Positions 1 to 8,141 of a stretch of DNA of 64,000 nucleotides are shown here, piece by piece. The stretch covers positions 620,001 to 684,000 of the forward strand of contig NZ_CP026993.1 of the NCBI RefSeq assembly GCF_013407145.1, read 5' to 3'. The translations under genes and the position numbers were made by a program. The notes under the pieces were generated by a model. That model worked only from the letters and a program-made list of their open reading frames with translations. It did no database searches and was not told where the DNA came from. Positions within the stretch are counted from its first letter, which is position 1. The number at the start of each line of letters is the position of its first letter. Source of the DNA: Nitrosopumilus cobalaminigenes (GTDB taxonomy: Archaea; Thermoproteota; Nitrososphaeria; Nitrososphaerales; Nitrosopumilaceae).

Positions 1-154
1 TCATATATCAATTCAGTGGCGCTAGGCAAAAATGAAACAATTCTATTTACTGTCATGATTTATTTTGGAATTGATCCTTTAAACACCATACGTTAACTAA
101 CCATCAATTTTTCTTATACGGCAAGTTAATAGGCACATTTCAGGCACAAAAATC
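1..154. other. Window start, upstream region of nreA
   Basis: AT-rich non-coding leader before the first gene. I see no gene end or RNA in it. Two copies of a short AGGCACA word lie about 10 nt apart just before the ATG at 155, but they are too short to call an operator. Confidence 0.3.
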
Positions 155-1312
155 ATGTCTTCTGATTCTCAAACCATTCGAAAAGCAATTTTGTCAAAGT
201 GGCATGAGTCTCTTTCCAAACATGGTAATTTGTTTTCATCAGATTCTATTAGTGGTTCTAGTCCTCCATCAGTTTTTGTTGGCTCTTATGATTATCCCAA
301 AGTCTTTGTTGGTCCTATGGTTCCCCCAATACATGGAGATACTAGTCTTCTTGATAGTCCTGAAAAATGGAAAGGAAAATCTTTAGAAGATATTGTAAAC
401 TTTAGACTAAATTTAGTTAGAGGCATTCAAAAAATCCCTATTGATCAAACTGGAGGCCGATATATTGAAAACCTTCAAGAAGTTGCAATGTCATCAAAAC
501 CCATTGACTCTGATTTAATTTTTCAAAAATCAACTGGTCCAAACATTGCACTAGATGGTGAAAGTGCACCTTTTGGTCCTATTGGAGAAATCAAATCTGC
601 AAAATTCACTGGAACTACCTCTGTAAAGTCTATCGAAAAAACATACTATGATAAAGATTTGAAAGCACAAGATGCTGTTTTGAATTTATATAATTCTGGA
701 ATTGAAATTTCAAAAATTCAAAAATGTTTCAGTATTGGAATGTTGGGACAAAAAAGAAAATTGGTTCCTACTAAATGGAGTATAATTGCAACTGATGATA
801 TAATTTGCAAATCCCTTATTGATGATATACTTGATTATAGTTTAATTGATTCCCACAAAGTTTTTTCATATGAACATTTAGGAAATATTTTCACTATTGT
901 ACTATTTCCACACAGGTGGGTTTATGAAATGATTGAAGCTTGGTATTCTAACGGTGTATTGGGATTTGGGTCTGATTATGAGGATGCTCGTGGAATTGAT
1001 CATCCTCCAGCAATTGCTGGTGCCTATTTTGCAGCAAAATTGGGTGTTTTAGAATATTTGAAAAAGAATAAGATTCAAGCAGGAGTTGTTATTTTCCGAG
1101 AAATTCGTCCAGAATATGCTATACCTGTTGGTGTCTGGCAAGTTAGAGAGGGGATTCGTGAGGCAATGAATCAAAACTGTCTAGTTGCTGATAATTTTGA
1201 ACATGCTTTATCTTTAGCATCAAATAAAATGAGTATCAGTAAATCTGAATGGCTCTCTCATGGAAATATTGTTGAATTGATAAGACAGAAAACTATCTCT
1301 GATTTTTTTTAA
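155..1312 (+). CDS. nreA: NreA-type archaeal DNA repair protein with C-terminal PCNA-binding motif
   Basis: Protein of 385 residues matching the archaeal Nre family (DNA repair; haloarchaeal mutants are sensitive to DNA damage). The family signatures are recognisable: GPMVPPIHGD near the N-terminus, a central SIGMLGQKRKLVPTKWSI block and a C-terminal REIRPEYAIPVGVWQVRE block. The last eight residues, QKTISDFF (378-385), form a textbook PIP box for binding the sliding clamp PCNA, as known for this family. No N-terminal zinc finger is visible, which fits NreA rather than NreB. The ATG is the first good start. The biochemical activity of the family is not firmly settled, so the role is by homology. 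Confidence 0.85.
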   Translation: MSSDSQTIRKAILSKWHESLSKHGNLFSSDSISGSSPPSVFVGSYDYPKVFVGPMVPPIHGDTSLLDSPEKWKGKSLEDIVNFRLNLVRGIQKIPIDQTGGRYIENLQEVAMSSKPIDSDLIFQKSTGPNIALDGESAPFGPIGEIKSAKFTGTTSVKSIEKTYYDKDLKAQDAVLNLYNSGIEISKIQKCFSIGMLGQKRKLVPTKWSIIATDDIICKSLIDDILDYSLIDSHKVFSYEHLGNIFTIVLFPHRWVYEMIEAWYSNGVLGFGSDYEDARGIDHPPAIAGAYFAAKLGVLEYLKKNKIQAGVVIFREIRPEYAIPVGVWQVREGIREAMNQNCLVADNFEHALSLASNKMSISKSEWLSHGNIVELIRQKTISDFF

Positions 1313-1851
1313 TATAACTTCTTTGATAACAGTTTAAACAAATTTCCTGGATGTGGGTTTGAATACAATAGAAAATAAGTTTGGCTTGCAAGATATGTGT
1401 CATTAAATCGATAAATTATTGGTTCAATCTCTGCCAAAATTTCGCCCACCGAAATTCTCTTGTTTTTAAATTTATCAAGTAAATCAAAAAATTTTTCTTT
1501 TTCTTGTTGATTGAAATTATTTGAGAAATGTCCAAAAATATGCAATATGACATTACTATGTTTTTTTATTGTGGGTTCACTTTCTAAAGATTTTTTCAGA
1601 TGCATCTCGTATTCTGTGAGAATTTTATTGAAATCTACTTTTTTATTACTTGCAACTAAGTTGCCCAATATTTTTAATTCCTCCTGATTATGTGCCATGA
1701 TCATGTATTTGTTGATGGCCTGAAACGAAACTAAATTATTTATTTTCTTATTTTTTTTAACATCTTCAAATCGTTCAATCACATAATCTATGACATCTTT
1801 TTCAGTAATTGTTTGAGTTTCTATGCTGAATATATCTTGTTTCTCACTCAC
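1309..1851 (-). CDS. DUF1722 (YbgA-like) domain protein
   Basis: Protein of 180 residues, convergent with nreA and overlapping its stop by 4 nt. It shows the DUF1722 pattern: a KYMIMAHNQEELKILGNLVA block, a central NVILHIFGHFSNN block, a helical LLDKFKNKRISVGEI stretch and a C-terminal YLASQTYFLLYSNPHPG. In Escherichia coli the family member ybgA sits beside photolyase phr, which hints at a UV or light connection, but the molecular function is unknown. Assignment is by motif order only. No signal peptide or membrane segment is seen. Confidence 0.7.
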   Translation of the reverse strand: MSEKQDIFSIETQTITEKDVIDYVIERFEDVKKNKKINNLVSFQAINKYMIMAHNQEELKILGNLVASNKKVDFNKILTEYEMHLKKSLESEPTIKKHSNVILHIFGHFSNNFNQQEKEKFFDLLDKFKNKRISVGEILAEIEPIIYRFNDTYLASQTYFLLYSNPHPGNLFKLLSKKLY

Positions 1852-1901
1852 TTTTCAAGTTCTTTTCAATTTACATATAAGCAAAATCTTGTTTTAGACT
1901 G

Positions 1902-1974
1902 ATTACCACTAGCTTTTTCATCTAATTCTGGTAAAATTACCACTAGTCTATCATTTAGCACCAGCTTAAATATA
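1902..1974 (+). promoter_or_regulatory. Promoter with three CACTAG-type sites and a TATA box
   Basis: ATTACCACTAG occurs at 1902-1912 and again at 1936-1946; the related TTAGCACCAG is at 1955-1964, directly before a TATA element (CTTAAATATA, 1965-1974). The TATA box lies about 25 nt upstream of the ATG at 1995, so the mRNA is probably leaderless. Placement of the third site against the BRE/TATA suggests repression. The same word occurs at 7042-7081 and 8142-8151. Confidence 0.5.
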
Positions 1975-1994
1975 ATGAGTGAAAAAAATCATCA

Positions 1995-2897
1995 ATGAAA
2001 ACCGCAATAACTACAATTGCAGCAATTCTGATAATTGCCTCTACCGTTTCTACTGCTTATGCAGAAGTTCCTGGTTGGGTAAAAAACAATGCAGGTTGGT
2101 GGGCTGATGGAACCATTTCCGAATCTGAATTCCTAACTGGAATCTCATTTTTGATAGAAGATGGAATAATAGAAGTACCTCCAACATCTGTATCTTCAGA
2201 AACTTCTGAGGGTGTACCAGCTTGGGTAAAAAACAATGCAGGTTGGTGGGCTGATGGAACCATTTCTGATACTGAATTTGTAAATGGGATTCAACACTTG
2301 ATAAAATCTGGATTCATTTCCATTTCTCTTACTTCTGAATCAATACCAATGGAATCAACTGTTACAGACAACAGTGATTCAGAATTAACATCTCTTCAAA
2401 GTGAATTGGAAGCATGTTCAGAAATCAAAGTCGGATACAAAAGACTAGATTGTGAAAAACCCCTCAAAAAGGCAATAGCTCTGTATGAATACAAATCTAA
2501 TGCAGAAACATTCACAATTGGACCAATCAACTATTATTGGTATGGAATAGGTTCTGAAGGAAATGAATTTGAAGTTCGTCCATCAGGACAACCTATTTTG
2601 AGCATCCGAATGTTGGCTGAAAATACTAGCTCAGAAATAACTGCATTACATTGTACAAGTCCTTCAATATGTGCTTATGATGTTTGGGATGGCTCAAAGG
2701 CCTACAAATATTCTGGAATGGACTTTACAAGTGGGGAAATAGTACTTAATCCAGGTGATTCAAGAGAATTCAATATTCTATTTGGACCTAATATTGGATA
2801 TGGTGGAACTGAGTTTGAATATGATCCTTCAAAATCATACATATTCCGAATCAATGAGCCTTATGGAAGTATGAACATCCCTCTAGATTTGGAGTAA
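1995..2897 (+). CDS. Secreted protein with two NAGWWADG repeats
   Basis: Protein of 300 residues. An N-terminal signal peptide (about residues 1-23, ending TAYA) is followed by two copies of a roughly 38-residue repeat beginning VPGWVKNNAGWWADG and VPAWVKNNAGWWADG, a unit common in secreted and cell-surface proteins of marine Thaumarchaeota. The rest (about 130-300) is an unrecognised, probably beta-rich domain with five cysteines. A 45-nt stretch of the two repeats is identical in DNA (2075-2119 and 2222-2266). It has its own promoter with CACTAG-type sites. Function unknown; the protein is probably outside the cytoplasmic membrane. Confidence 0.75.
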   Translation: MKTAITTIAAILIIASTVSTAYAEVPGWVKNNAGWWADGTISESEFLTGISFLIEDGIIEVPPTSVSSETSEGVPAWVKNNAGWWADGTISDTEFVNGIQHLIKSGFISISLTSESIPMESTVTDNSDSELTSLQSELEACSEIKVGYKRLDCEKPLKKAIALYEYKSNAETFTIGPINYYWYGIGSEGNEFEVRPSGQPILSIRMLAENTSSEITALHCTSPSICAYDVWDGSKAYKYSGMDFTSGEIVLNPGDSREFNILFGPNIGYGGTEFEYDPSKSYIFRINEPYGSMNIPLDLE

Positions 2898-2979
2898 TAC
2901 TCCTTTCTTTTTTATTATAATTAATGGTGTTAATTGTAAAAACGATAGAATAAATCCAAGGTTGTTATAAATTGAAAAT

Positions 2980-3735
2980 ATGAGTGAATCTGGAATGGAC
3001 TCTGCCTTTTCAAATTATGGCGTTTATTCTATTGATGATCAAATGGATTTTACTTTTCCAAATATTACTGTAAAAATCAAGAAAATAGGAAAAAATGTTT
3101 TTTCCTATACTAGGAAGGACTCTGAAGATAATCTCTTAGAAAAAATAATCCCGACATCTTCTTCTGAGATAACTCTTGAAATTGCTCCTATTCGATCCTT
3201 GAATTACCCTGCACGTCGTTCTGAGTATATGTATCTGGAGCTTGAATCTCCTATTTTCCTATCAAAAGATTCATCAGCCGTAGTTTTAGTAAATTGTCCT
3301 ATTGAAATTGGTGTTTTTTTGATTCATGGTGAAAGTAAAGAATCTCTGGATTGGTTTACTTGTGACCCTTTAAACTCTAGATTTTGTCTTTATGGTACTC
3401 CTGAATCTGGAACCCTCTGTAAATATGCCCTTTCAAATATCGTTGAATCATATGATGACTCTATCCCTTTTTTCAATGCAGTGATGGAAATTAATTTTAA
3501 AAATGATCTAAACAAAGGATTGACAATATCCAAAATTGTTTTTCCCATTTCCGAAAATTCAATATATTATAAAGATTCTAAAGCAATAGTTGATTCTTTG
3601 TCTGCGGTATTAAAGAAAAAACTCACTTTGGAAATACTGGATGTTGATCCAATTCCTATTCAAACCGAATGGACAAAATCTCCAACTTATGAAAGAATTG
3701 AACATGTTAAACGAATAGACATGGGAGTTGATTAG
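2980..3735 (+). CDS. DUF432 family protein, partner of MscS channel
   Basis: Soluble protein of 251 residues that I assign to DUF432, a mostly archaeal family often encoded directly upstream of a small mechanosensitive channel gene. Supporting features are the early SNYGVYSIDD, the basic NYPARRSEYMYLELESPIFL block and a C-terminal segment ending before the MscS start. Its stop codon overlaps the next gene start by 8 nt, so translation is probably coupled. I infer an accessory or regulatory role for the channel; nothing in the sequence shows a catalytic motif. Confidence 0.65.
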   Translation: MSESGMDSAFSNYGVYSIDDQMDFTFPNITVKIKKIGKNVFSYTRKDSEDNLLEKIIPTSSSEITLEIAPIRSLNYPARRSEYMYLELESPIFLSKDSSAVVLVNCPIEIGVFLIHGESKESLDWFTCDPLNSRFCLYGTPESGTLCKYALSNIVESYDDSIPFFNAVMEINFKNDLNKGLTISKIVFPISENSIYYKDSKAIVDSLSAVLKKKLTLEILDVDPIPIQTEWTKSPTYERIEHVKRIDMGVD

Positions 3736-4561
3736 GTTGGTTTTTGAATTTTTACAATCTCTTGCTGATGTTGAACTTACTGAAGGATTCACTCTTCTTT
3801 CATTATTTTTAGGTGGAATAATTATGAGTGTTGGAATTATTGTTGCACGAACTGTGAGACTTATTTTTTCAAAATACTATGCCCCTAAATTACCTCAAGA
3901 CTCTGCGAAAAACTTTGGAAAATTAATTTATTTTGGGATTATTATCTTATCGTTCCTAGTTTTTACTTCCACAACAAATGTTGATTTCTCTGGATTGCTT
4001 GTTGCAGGAGGCATATTTGGTATTGTTATTGGTTTTGCAACTCAATCTGTAGTATCTAATTTAATTTCTGGAATTTTCTTGATGATAGAAAAACCTGTAA
4101 AACAGGGTGACAAAATAGAAATTCCAAGTTCTGGGGTGGTTGGAACTTTATTAGATATCAGCACTTTTTCTGTTCGTGTAAGGAAATTTGATGGAACTAT
4201 TATTAGAATTCCTAATGAATCCTTTTTCACTTCTAACATTCGTTCATTAAGTTCTACTCCTGTTAGGCGGTCTGAAGCAATAATTGGAATTGCTTACAAA
4301 GAAGATATTGAAGGTGCAGTATCGGTGCTTGAAAAATCTATTCGCCGCTCATTACCTTTTGTTTTGACTCTGCCAAAACCTGAATTTAGGATAAAGGAGT
4401 TGGCTGATTCTAGTGTAAATATTGAAATTTTGGTATGGCATCCTAGAGATGATTGGGATGCAGTAGGTCCTCATTTACTTAAAGTTGCCAAAAATGCTCT
4501 TGACGCAGCTGGAATTGAAATTCCATTCCCTCAACGTGTTATTTGGAAAGCAAAAGAGTAA
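3728..4561 (+). CDS. Small-conductance mechanosensitive channel (MscS family)
   Basis: Membrane protein of 277 residues. Three hydrophobic segments lie at about 20-45, 63-85 and 92-125; the third contains the glycine/alanine-rich pore helix FGIVIGFATQSVVSNLISG and leads into the beta domain (KQGDKIEI, GVVGTLLDISTFSVRVR, IRIPNESF) that marks MscS. The C-terminal alpha/beta domain follows. It would release solutes on hypo-osmotic shock. The start is a TTG inside the end of the DUF432 gene; no ATG in frame precedes the first helix. Confidence 0.9.
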   Translation: MIRLVFEFLQSLADVELTEGFTLLSLFLGGIIMSVGIIVARTVRLIFSKYYAPKLPQDSAKNFGKLIYFGIIILSFLVFTSTTNVDFSGLLVAGGIFGIVIGFATQSVVSNLISGIFLMIEKPVKQGDKIEIPSSGVVGTLLDISTFSVRVRKFDGTIIRIPNESFFTSNIRSLSSTPVRRSEAIIGIAYKEDIEGAVSVLEKSIRRSLPFVLTLPKPEFRIKELADSSVNIEILVWHPRDDWDAVGPHLLKVAKNALDAAGIEIPFPQRVIWKAKE

Positions 4562-4843
4562 CTATGCAGTTTGCTTGATTTGATTTTTTTGTGCTCTTTT
4601 CTTTTTGATTAAACTAAACATTATCATTCCAACATTGATGATTGAAATGATTTCAATAAGATCTACTCCATACAAGAACCAATCAATTACTGGGTGAACT
4701 CTCGACACAATTCCTGCTTCCAACATAATGTCTGCATTCCACACCATATGTGGAATTTGAATGAATTGTATAATTGCAATTAATATTACACTGCCTAGAA
4801 TTTTACTCTCATACCAATTCCAAAATTTATTCCATGCGTTCAT
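4562..4843 (-). CDS. Small two-helix membrane protein
   Basis: Protein of 93 residues with two hydrophobic segments (about 15-35 and 53-80) and a lysine-rich C-terminal tail, suggesting a cytoplasmic C-terminus. No family recognised. It is convergent with mscS, the two genes abutting. Its upstream region holds four TTAG-N6-CTAA boxes, so it may be a tightly regulated, perhaps metal-responsive, membrane protein; that is inference from the operators alone. Confidence 0.55.
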   Translation of the reverse strand: MNAWNKFWNWYESKILGSVILIAIIQFIQIPHMVWNADIMLEAGIVSRVHPVIDWFLYGVDLIEIISIINVGMIMFSLIKKKRAQKNQIKQTA

Positions 4844-4883
4844 GCACTGTATTGTTTTTTTATTCTATTAAACACAATGAAAA

Positions 4884-4960
4884 TTAGATACTCCTAATTA
4901 GACTGTCCTAATTTTTTTACGCTTGAAAATTATTAGTTTACACTAATTAGTTTGTACTAA
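4884..4960. promoter_or_regulatory. Four tandem TTAG-N6-CTAA operator boxes
   Basis: Four 14-nt boxes of the form TTAG-N6-CTAA: 4884-4897 and 4898-4911 directly abutting, then 4933-4946 and 4947-4960 again abutting. They lie between the 3' end of the SDR gene and the start of the 93-residue membrane protein gene (minus strand). The pattern resembles the core of DtxR/IdeR-type boxes (TTAGGTTAGCCTAA also fits TTAG-N6-CTAA), suggesting a metal-dependent repressor. The repeats are seen directly; the regulator is inferred. Confidence 0.6.
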
Positions 4961-4972
4961 TTTTTAATTTTC

Positions 4973-6355
4973 TCAAATTTCTTTTCCTTTATACTGATAA
5001 TCAATTATTTTGTGGAATGTGTTATGAGATCCAATTACAGCTAGAATTGATATTGCTGCCCAAATAAAATTCCTAATTGTAACCAACTCATTTGGTTTTT
5101 CAATAATCAACGAGGTATCAAATAAAATATAAAAATTATCAAATAGCCAAAATGCTAATGTTGCCCATGATATTAGTCCTGCAATAAGAAATCCTAATCT
5201 AGTTTTATTTTTGACAAAAATTATTGCAGCAAAAATCGCAATGTACCAAAACACTCCTGCAATTATCCAAGCTGGCTGAAAAATTTCTACTCTGTCATCA
5301 AGCCAATAATATGTAGTGCCAACTAATACCATTGCAATCAATGATCCAAGTAATAATTTTTGATTAATTTTGAATCCTGTGTGTTCTTCTCTTGTAGGAG
5401 AACTTGGTGGATTTTCCCTCATCTCTATTGTTGCAATATTGATTGCATCTAGAACTGATTTGAGCTTTAAAGGAATTATTTTTGTAATTGAATTATCTGA
5501 AACTATCGTATCGTGAACCAAACTGTCTATGAGTGGTCTTGCCAATGATGCCTTTACAGGTGTGACTAAATCAACCCAATACGAAGAAAGACGTGTAGTC
5601 AGAAATGGAATATGTATGATGTAGAGATTTTTTTTCAGATATTTTGAGTATATTCGCATGAGTTGTTCGTAAGTCATCTTCTGACTGCCCCCGATTTCAT
5701 AGATTTCCCCAATAGTTTCCGAATGCTCTAAACAACCTGCAAGATATTCAATCACATCATCTACTGCTATGGGTTGTGCAAGTGAATTTACCCAAGAAGG
5801 ACATACCATGACTGGTAGCCTTTCTACCAAATATCTTAACATGGCATAAGAGCCCCCTTGAGCTCCGATAATTATTGATGCGCGAAGTTCAGTAACTGGA
5901 ATATTCCCTGATGCCAGAATCTCTCCAACTTCTTTTCTACTTTTCATATGGGGGGATAAATCTAGACTGTCATCAACTAATCCTCCAAGATAGATTATTC
6001 TTTTCACTCCTGTCTTTGTTGCTGCTTGCAGAAAATTTTGAGCTTGAATTTTCTCTCGTGATGCAAACTTTTTCCACTCTTCTTTTCTCCCCTCCATTGA
6101 GTGAAGCAAATAATATGCTGTTTCAATTCCTTTTAGTGATTCTTCAAGCTGATTTTGATCAAAAACATCTGCTTGAACATATTTTACATTTTCAGTATCC
6201 GAAATATTTCTTCTTGACATTCCTTTGACTTTATACCCTTTCTTTGAAAGATGGGAAATCAATCTAGAACCAATAAAGCCTGTAGCTCCTGTTACGAGAA
6301 TATTGTATGGTGCATTTTCCATGTTGTTCTTACTTGATTGTTGAGACATTTCCAT
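4973..6355 (-). CDS. SDR-family NAD(P)-binding protein with C-terminal membrane domain
   Basis: Protein of 460 residues. The N-terminal half is an atypical short-chain dehydrogenase/epimerase (NmrA/YwnB-like) fold with the nucleotide-binding TGATGFIG at 22-29 and a MSRR segment after strand 2; YYLLHSM replaces the usual catalytic region. The C-terminal part (from about 330) has four hydrophobic segments, so the enzyme is tethered to the membrane. Substrate unknown; it could act on a quinone, lipid or sugar. Its start overlaps the preceding minus-strand gene by 26 nt, giving an operon. An internal Met at residue 12 is an alternative start. Confidence 0.75.
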   Translation of the reverse strand: MEMSQQSSKNNMENAPYNILVTGATGFIGSRLISHLSKKGYKVKGMSRRNISDTENVKYVQADVFDQNQLEESLKGIETAYYLLHSMEGRKEEWKKFASREKIQAQNFLQAATKTGVKRIIYLGGLVDDSLDLSPHMKSRKEVGEILASGNIPVTELRASIIIGAQGGSYAMLRYLVERLPVMVCPSWVNSLAQPIAVDDVIEYLAGCLEHSETIGEIYEIGGSQKMTYEQLMRIYSKYLKKNLYIIHIPFLTTRLSSYWVDLVTPVKASLARPLIDSLVHDTIVSDNSITKIIPLKLKSVLDAINIATIEMRENPPSSPTREEHTGFKINQKLLLGSLIAMVLVGTTYYWLDDRVEIFQPAWIIAGVFWYIAIFAAIIFVKNKTRLGFLIAGLISWATLAFWLFDNFYILFDTSLIIEKPNELVTIRNFIWAAISILAVIGSHNTFHKIIDYQYKGKEI

Positions 6356-7010
6356 TTATCCTTTTAATTTTATGTTTCCTGATAATGTACAATGTTGGAA
6401 TTCCAATAATCACAACTAGTACCGTAAAGAAAATTACAATTGCTGAGTAATCCTTTACAAATAATTTTGTATCGAACCATGCTTTTGGTAAAATTGTAAA
6501 AAAGTCTCCTCCTGAAAAGTCCTCGATGGTGCCGATTGCAAAAGAATATTTTCCTATTTGATTTTTCTCATCCATTACAACAATGTAATATGTACCATCA
6601 GTTGGAATTTCCGATGTTATTTCCTGTCTTTCCCAATATGTTACCTGTCCAAATGGCTCGTAAAATTCTATTCCTGGAAAGTTTCCTTCATATGGAAATT
6701 TCTCTGAATTATACTGTCCATTGATTTCATTAACTAGAATCATGGTTGGAGAATACTCTTCTAGTCCTGAAATTTTTGGAATTACTATACTGGCATAAAG
6801 AGAATCTCCTTTTTTTGCCTCAAATGTGTAGTATTTTGCCTCATTTACGCCTAGATTTTCATAAACTGCCCATGAGATCTTATGATCAGGAATTCTTAGT
6901 GCCGAATCAAAATCCCTATGGGTATCATCATGAGAAATGAGTTTGTGACCATAGGCTGATTGCATTGATAACATTCCTATCAAAAATATCACTAGTAGAA
7001 TTTTTTTCAA
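6330..7010 (-). CDS. Secreted, C-terminally membrane-anchored protein
   Basis: Protein of 226 residues with a signal peptide (about 1-21, ending SAYG), an extracellular beta-rich domain with several Tyr/Glu-rich strands, and one transmembrane helix near 190-210 followed by a basic tail. It resembles the pre-peptidase-like extracellular domains found in thaumarchaeal surface proteins, but I cannot name a family. It is the first gene of an operon with the SDR/membrane protein (26-nt overlap). The start is a TTG, supported by a TATA-like GTTAAATATTC about 26 nt upstream on the minus strand. Confidence 0.65.
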   Translation of the reverse strand: MKKILLVIFLIGMLSMQSAYGHKLISHDDTHRDFDSALRIPDHKISWAVYENLGVNEAKYYTFEAKKGDSLYASIVIPKISGLEEYSPTMILVNEINGQYNSEKFPYEGNFPGIEFYEPFGQVTYWERQEITSEIPTDGTYYIVVMDEKNQIGKYSFAIGTIEDFSGGDFFTILPKAWFDTKLFVKDYSAIVIFFTVLVVIIGIPTLYIIRKHKIKRINGNVSTIK

Positions 7011-7032
7011 CTTGAGTATTTACTTTGTTTAG

Positions 7033-7108
7033 AATATTTAACTAGTGATAATTATAAAAACTAGTGCTAAATTGGCACTAGGATTAGTTTTTTCTTCTAG
7101 TTAAATAC
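7033..7108. promoter_or_regulatory. Divergent promoter with CACTAG-type palindrome
   Basis: Between two divergent operons. CTAGTG lies at 7042-7047, and an inverted repeat CTAGTGC (7061-7067) and GCACTAG (7075-7081) has perfect 7-nt arms around a 7-nt spacer. TATA boxes lie on both sides: minus strand about 7033-7040 for the gene starting at 7010, plus strand TTAAATAC about 7101-7108 for the gene starting at 7130. One regulator could control both directions. Confidence 0.55.
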
Positions 7109-7129
7109 AAAAAATGACTGAAAAAAATA

Positions 7130-7234
7130 ATGGGTAAAGTTATTTTACGTTGTACCTCTTGCGGTTCTGAATACTATGATTGGACTTGTGATTATTGTTA
7201 CACTCAATCTATTATTACTAAAATGGAGACTTGA
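7130..7234 (+). CDS. Zinc-ribbon microprotein (34 aa)
   Basis: Short ORF of 34 codons with two CxxC pairs (CTSC and CDYC), enough for one structural zinc. It is the first gene after the plus-strand promoter, about 25 nt from the TATA box, so the mRNA would be leaderless. Its TGA overlaps the TTG start of the flavoprotein gene. Function unknown; it may bind nucleic acid or a partner from the same operon. Confidence 0.6.
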   Translation: MGKVILRCTSCGSEYYDWTCDYCYTQSIITKMET

Positions 7235-7671
7235 ATTTGCAAAAAATGAATAATCCAACAATTGGGAATAACATTTCTAATAAAAAAATACCTGTTAGAA
7301 TAGCTTTCATCAAGCCTGACGGCACTCCCAATATAATTTCTCTATGGTATGAACAAATAGATGGAAAAATTTTTTGTGCAACACAAAAATCGGCTAAAAT
7401 TGTTTCATATTTACAAAACAATCCTAAATGTGGATTTGAAATAGCAACTGATACACCTCCATACATGGGCACAAGAGGAACTGGTACTGCAAAAATCATT
7501 AATGATGATGGAGAAAAAATTCTTACAATACTAATGAACAAATATCTTGGAGACAAAAAATCTATCCTTTCTGAATTTTTAAAAAATAACTCAAAATCTG
7601 AAATTGCAATAGAGATAACTCCTAGCAAAATTTTCAATTATGATTATTCTCAAAGAATGAAGGATGTTTAA
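7231..7671 (+). CDS. Pyridoxamine-phosphate-oxidase-like FMN-binding protein
   Basis: Protein of 146 residues with the split-barrel PPOX pattern: an early VRIAFIKPDGTPNIISLWYE block, the GKIFCATQKSAKIVSYLQNNP block that holds the flavin phosphate, and GTRGTGTAKII. It probably binds FMN or F420 and reduces an unknown substrate. Second gene of a four-gene operon. The TTG start overlaps the upstream stop; an ATG at 7246 is an alternative. A second PPOX-like protein is encoded at 41167-41565. Confidence 0.7.
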   Translation: MNLQKMNNPTIGNNISNKKIPVRIAFIKPDGTPNIISLWYEQIDGKIFCATQKSAKIVSYLQNNPKCGFEIATDTPPYMGTRGTGTAKIINDDGEKILTILMNKYLGDKKSILSEFLKNNSKSEIAIEITPSKIFNYDYSQRMKDV

Positions 7672-7675
7672 AATA

Positions 7676-7792
7676 ATGAAAGATAACTTATGCCCTACAT
7701 GTGGTTCTACAAATTTTAAAAATGTAGAAATTTCAAGAACCATGAATAACAAGTTCAAGTGTAGTAATTGCAAAAAATTTTGGTTTATCTAA
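7676..7792 (+). CDS. Zinc-ribbon microprotein (38 aa)
   Basis: ORF of 38 codons with CPTC and CSNC pairs separated by about 20 residues, a complete zinc ribbon like those of TFIIS- or ribosomal-type ribbons. It lies 4 nt after the flavoprotein gene and 1 nt before the glycosylase gene, so it belongs to the same operon. Function unknown. Confidence 0.6.
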   Translation: MKDNLCPTCGSTNFKNVEISRTMNNKFKCSNCKKFWFI

Positions 7793-7793
7793 A

Positions 7794-8126
7794 ATGAGAA
7801 TTTGGGATATTTCTCCTGCATTGCTTTGCAGAAATCATTTACTTGGAGAGCATCGAGAACTTCATGCGATGTGGACAGTGATCACTGAAAATAAAAAAGG
7901 ATATTCTAAGCATCCTGAAACCTTAAGGTGGATTGGAAAGCTAAAAGCCATGTATTTTAGGCACGAAAAGTTGGTTTCAGAAATGAAATCTAGAGGTTAT
8001 AATCACCAAAGCCCTCTAGACAAAAGAAAAGCCGTTGGGGGTGGAATTCAAGATATTTTTATTGATACTCCCATGAATCAAATACGTATTTTAAAAAACA
8101 AAAAATGTGATTGTAAATTATCTTAA
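7794..8126 (+). CDS. Pyrimidine-dimer DNA glycosylase (T4 endonuclease V-like)
   Basis: Protein of 110 residues similar to T4 endonuclease V (Pyr_excise family), which removes UV-induced cyclobutane pyrimidine dimers by glycosylase and AP-lyase chemistry. The N-terminal RIWDISPALL and the HLLGEHREL block align with the T4 enzyme; Glu22 corresponds to its catalytic Glu23. The basic FRHEKLVSEMKSRGYNHQSPL segment fits DNA binding. In T4 the N-terminal Thr2 amine is the nucleophile; here residue 2 is Arg, as in other cellular homologues, so exact chemistry should be checked. Last gene of the operon. Confidence 0.75.
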   Translation: MRIWDISPALLCRNHLLGEHRELHAMWTVITENKKGYSKHPETLRWIGKLKAMYFRHEKLVSEMKSRGYNHQSPLDKRKAVGGGIQDIFIDTPMNQIRILKNKKCDCKLS

Positions 8127-8141
8127 AAATTCTTTTAAAAG

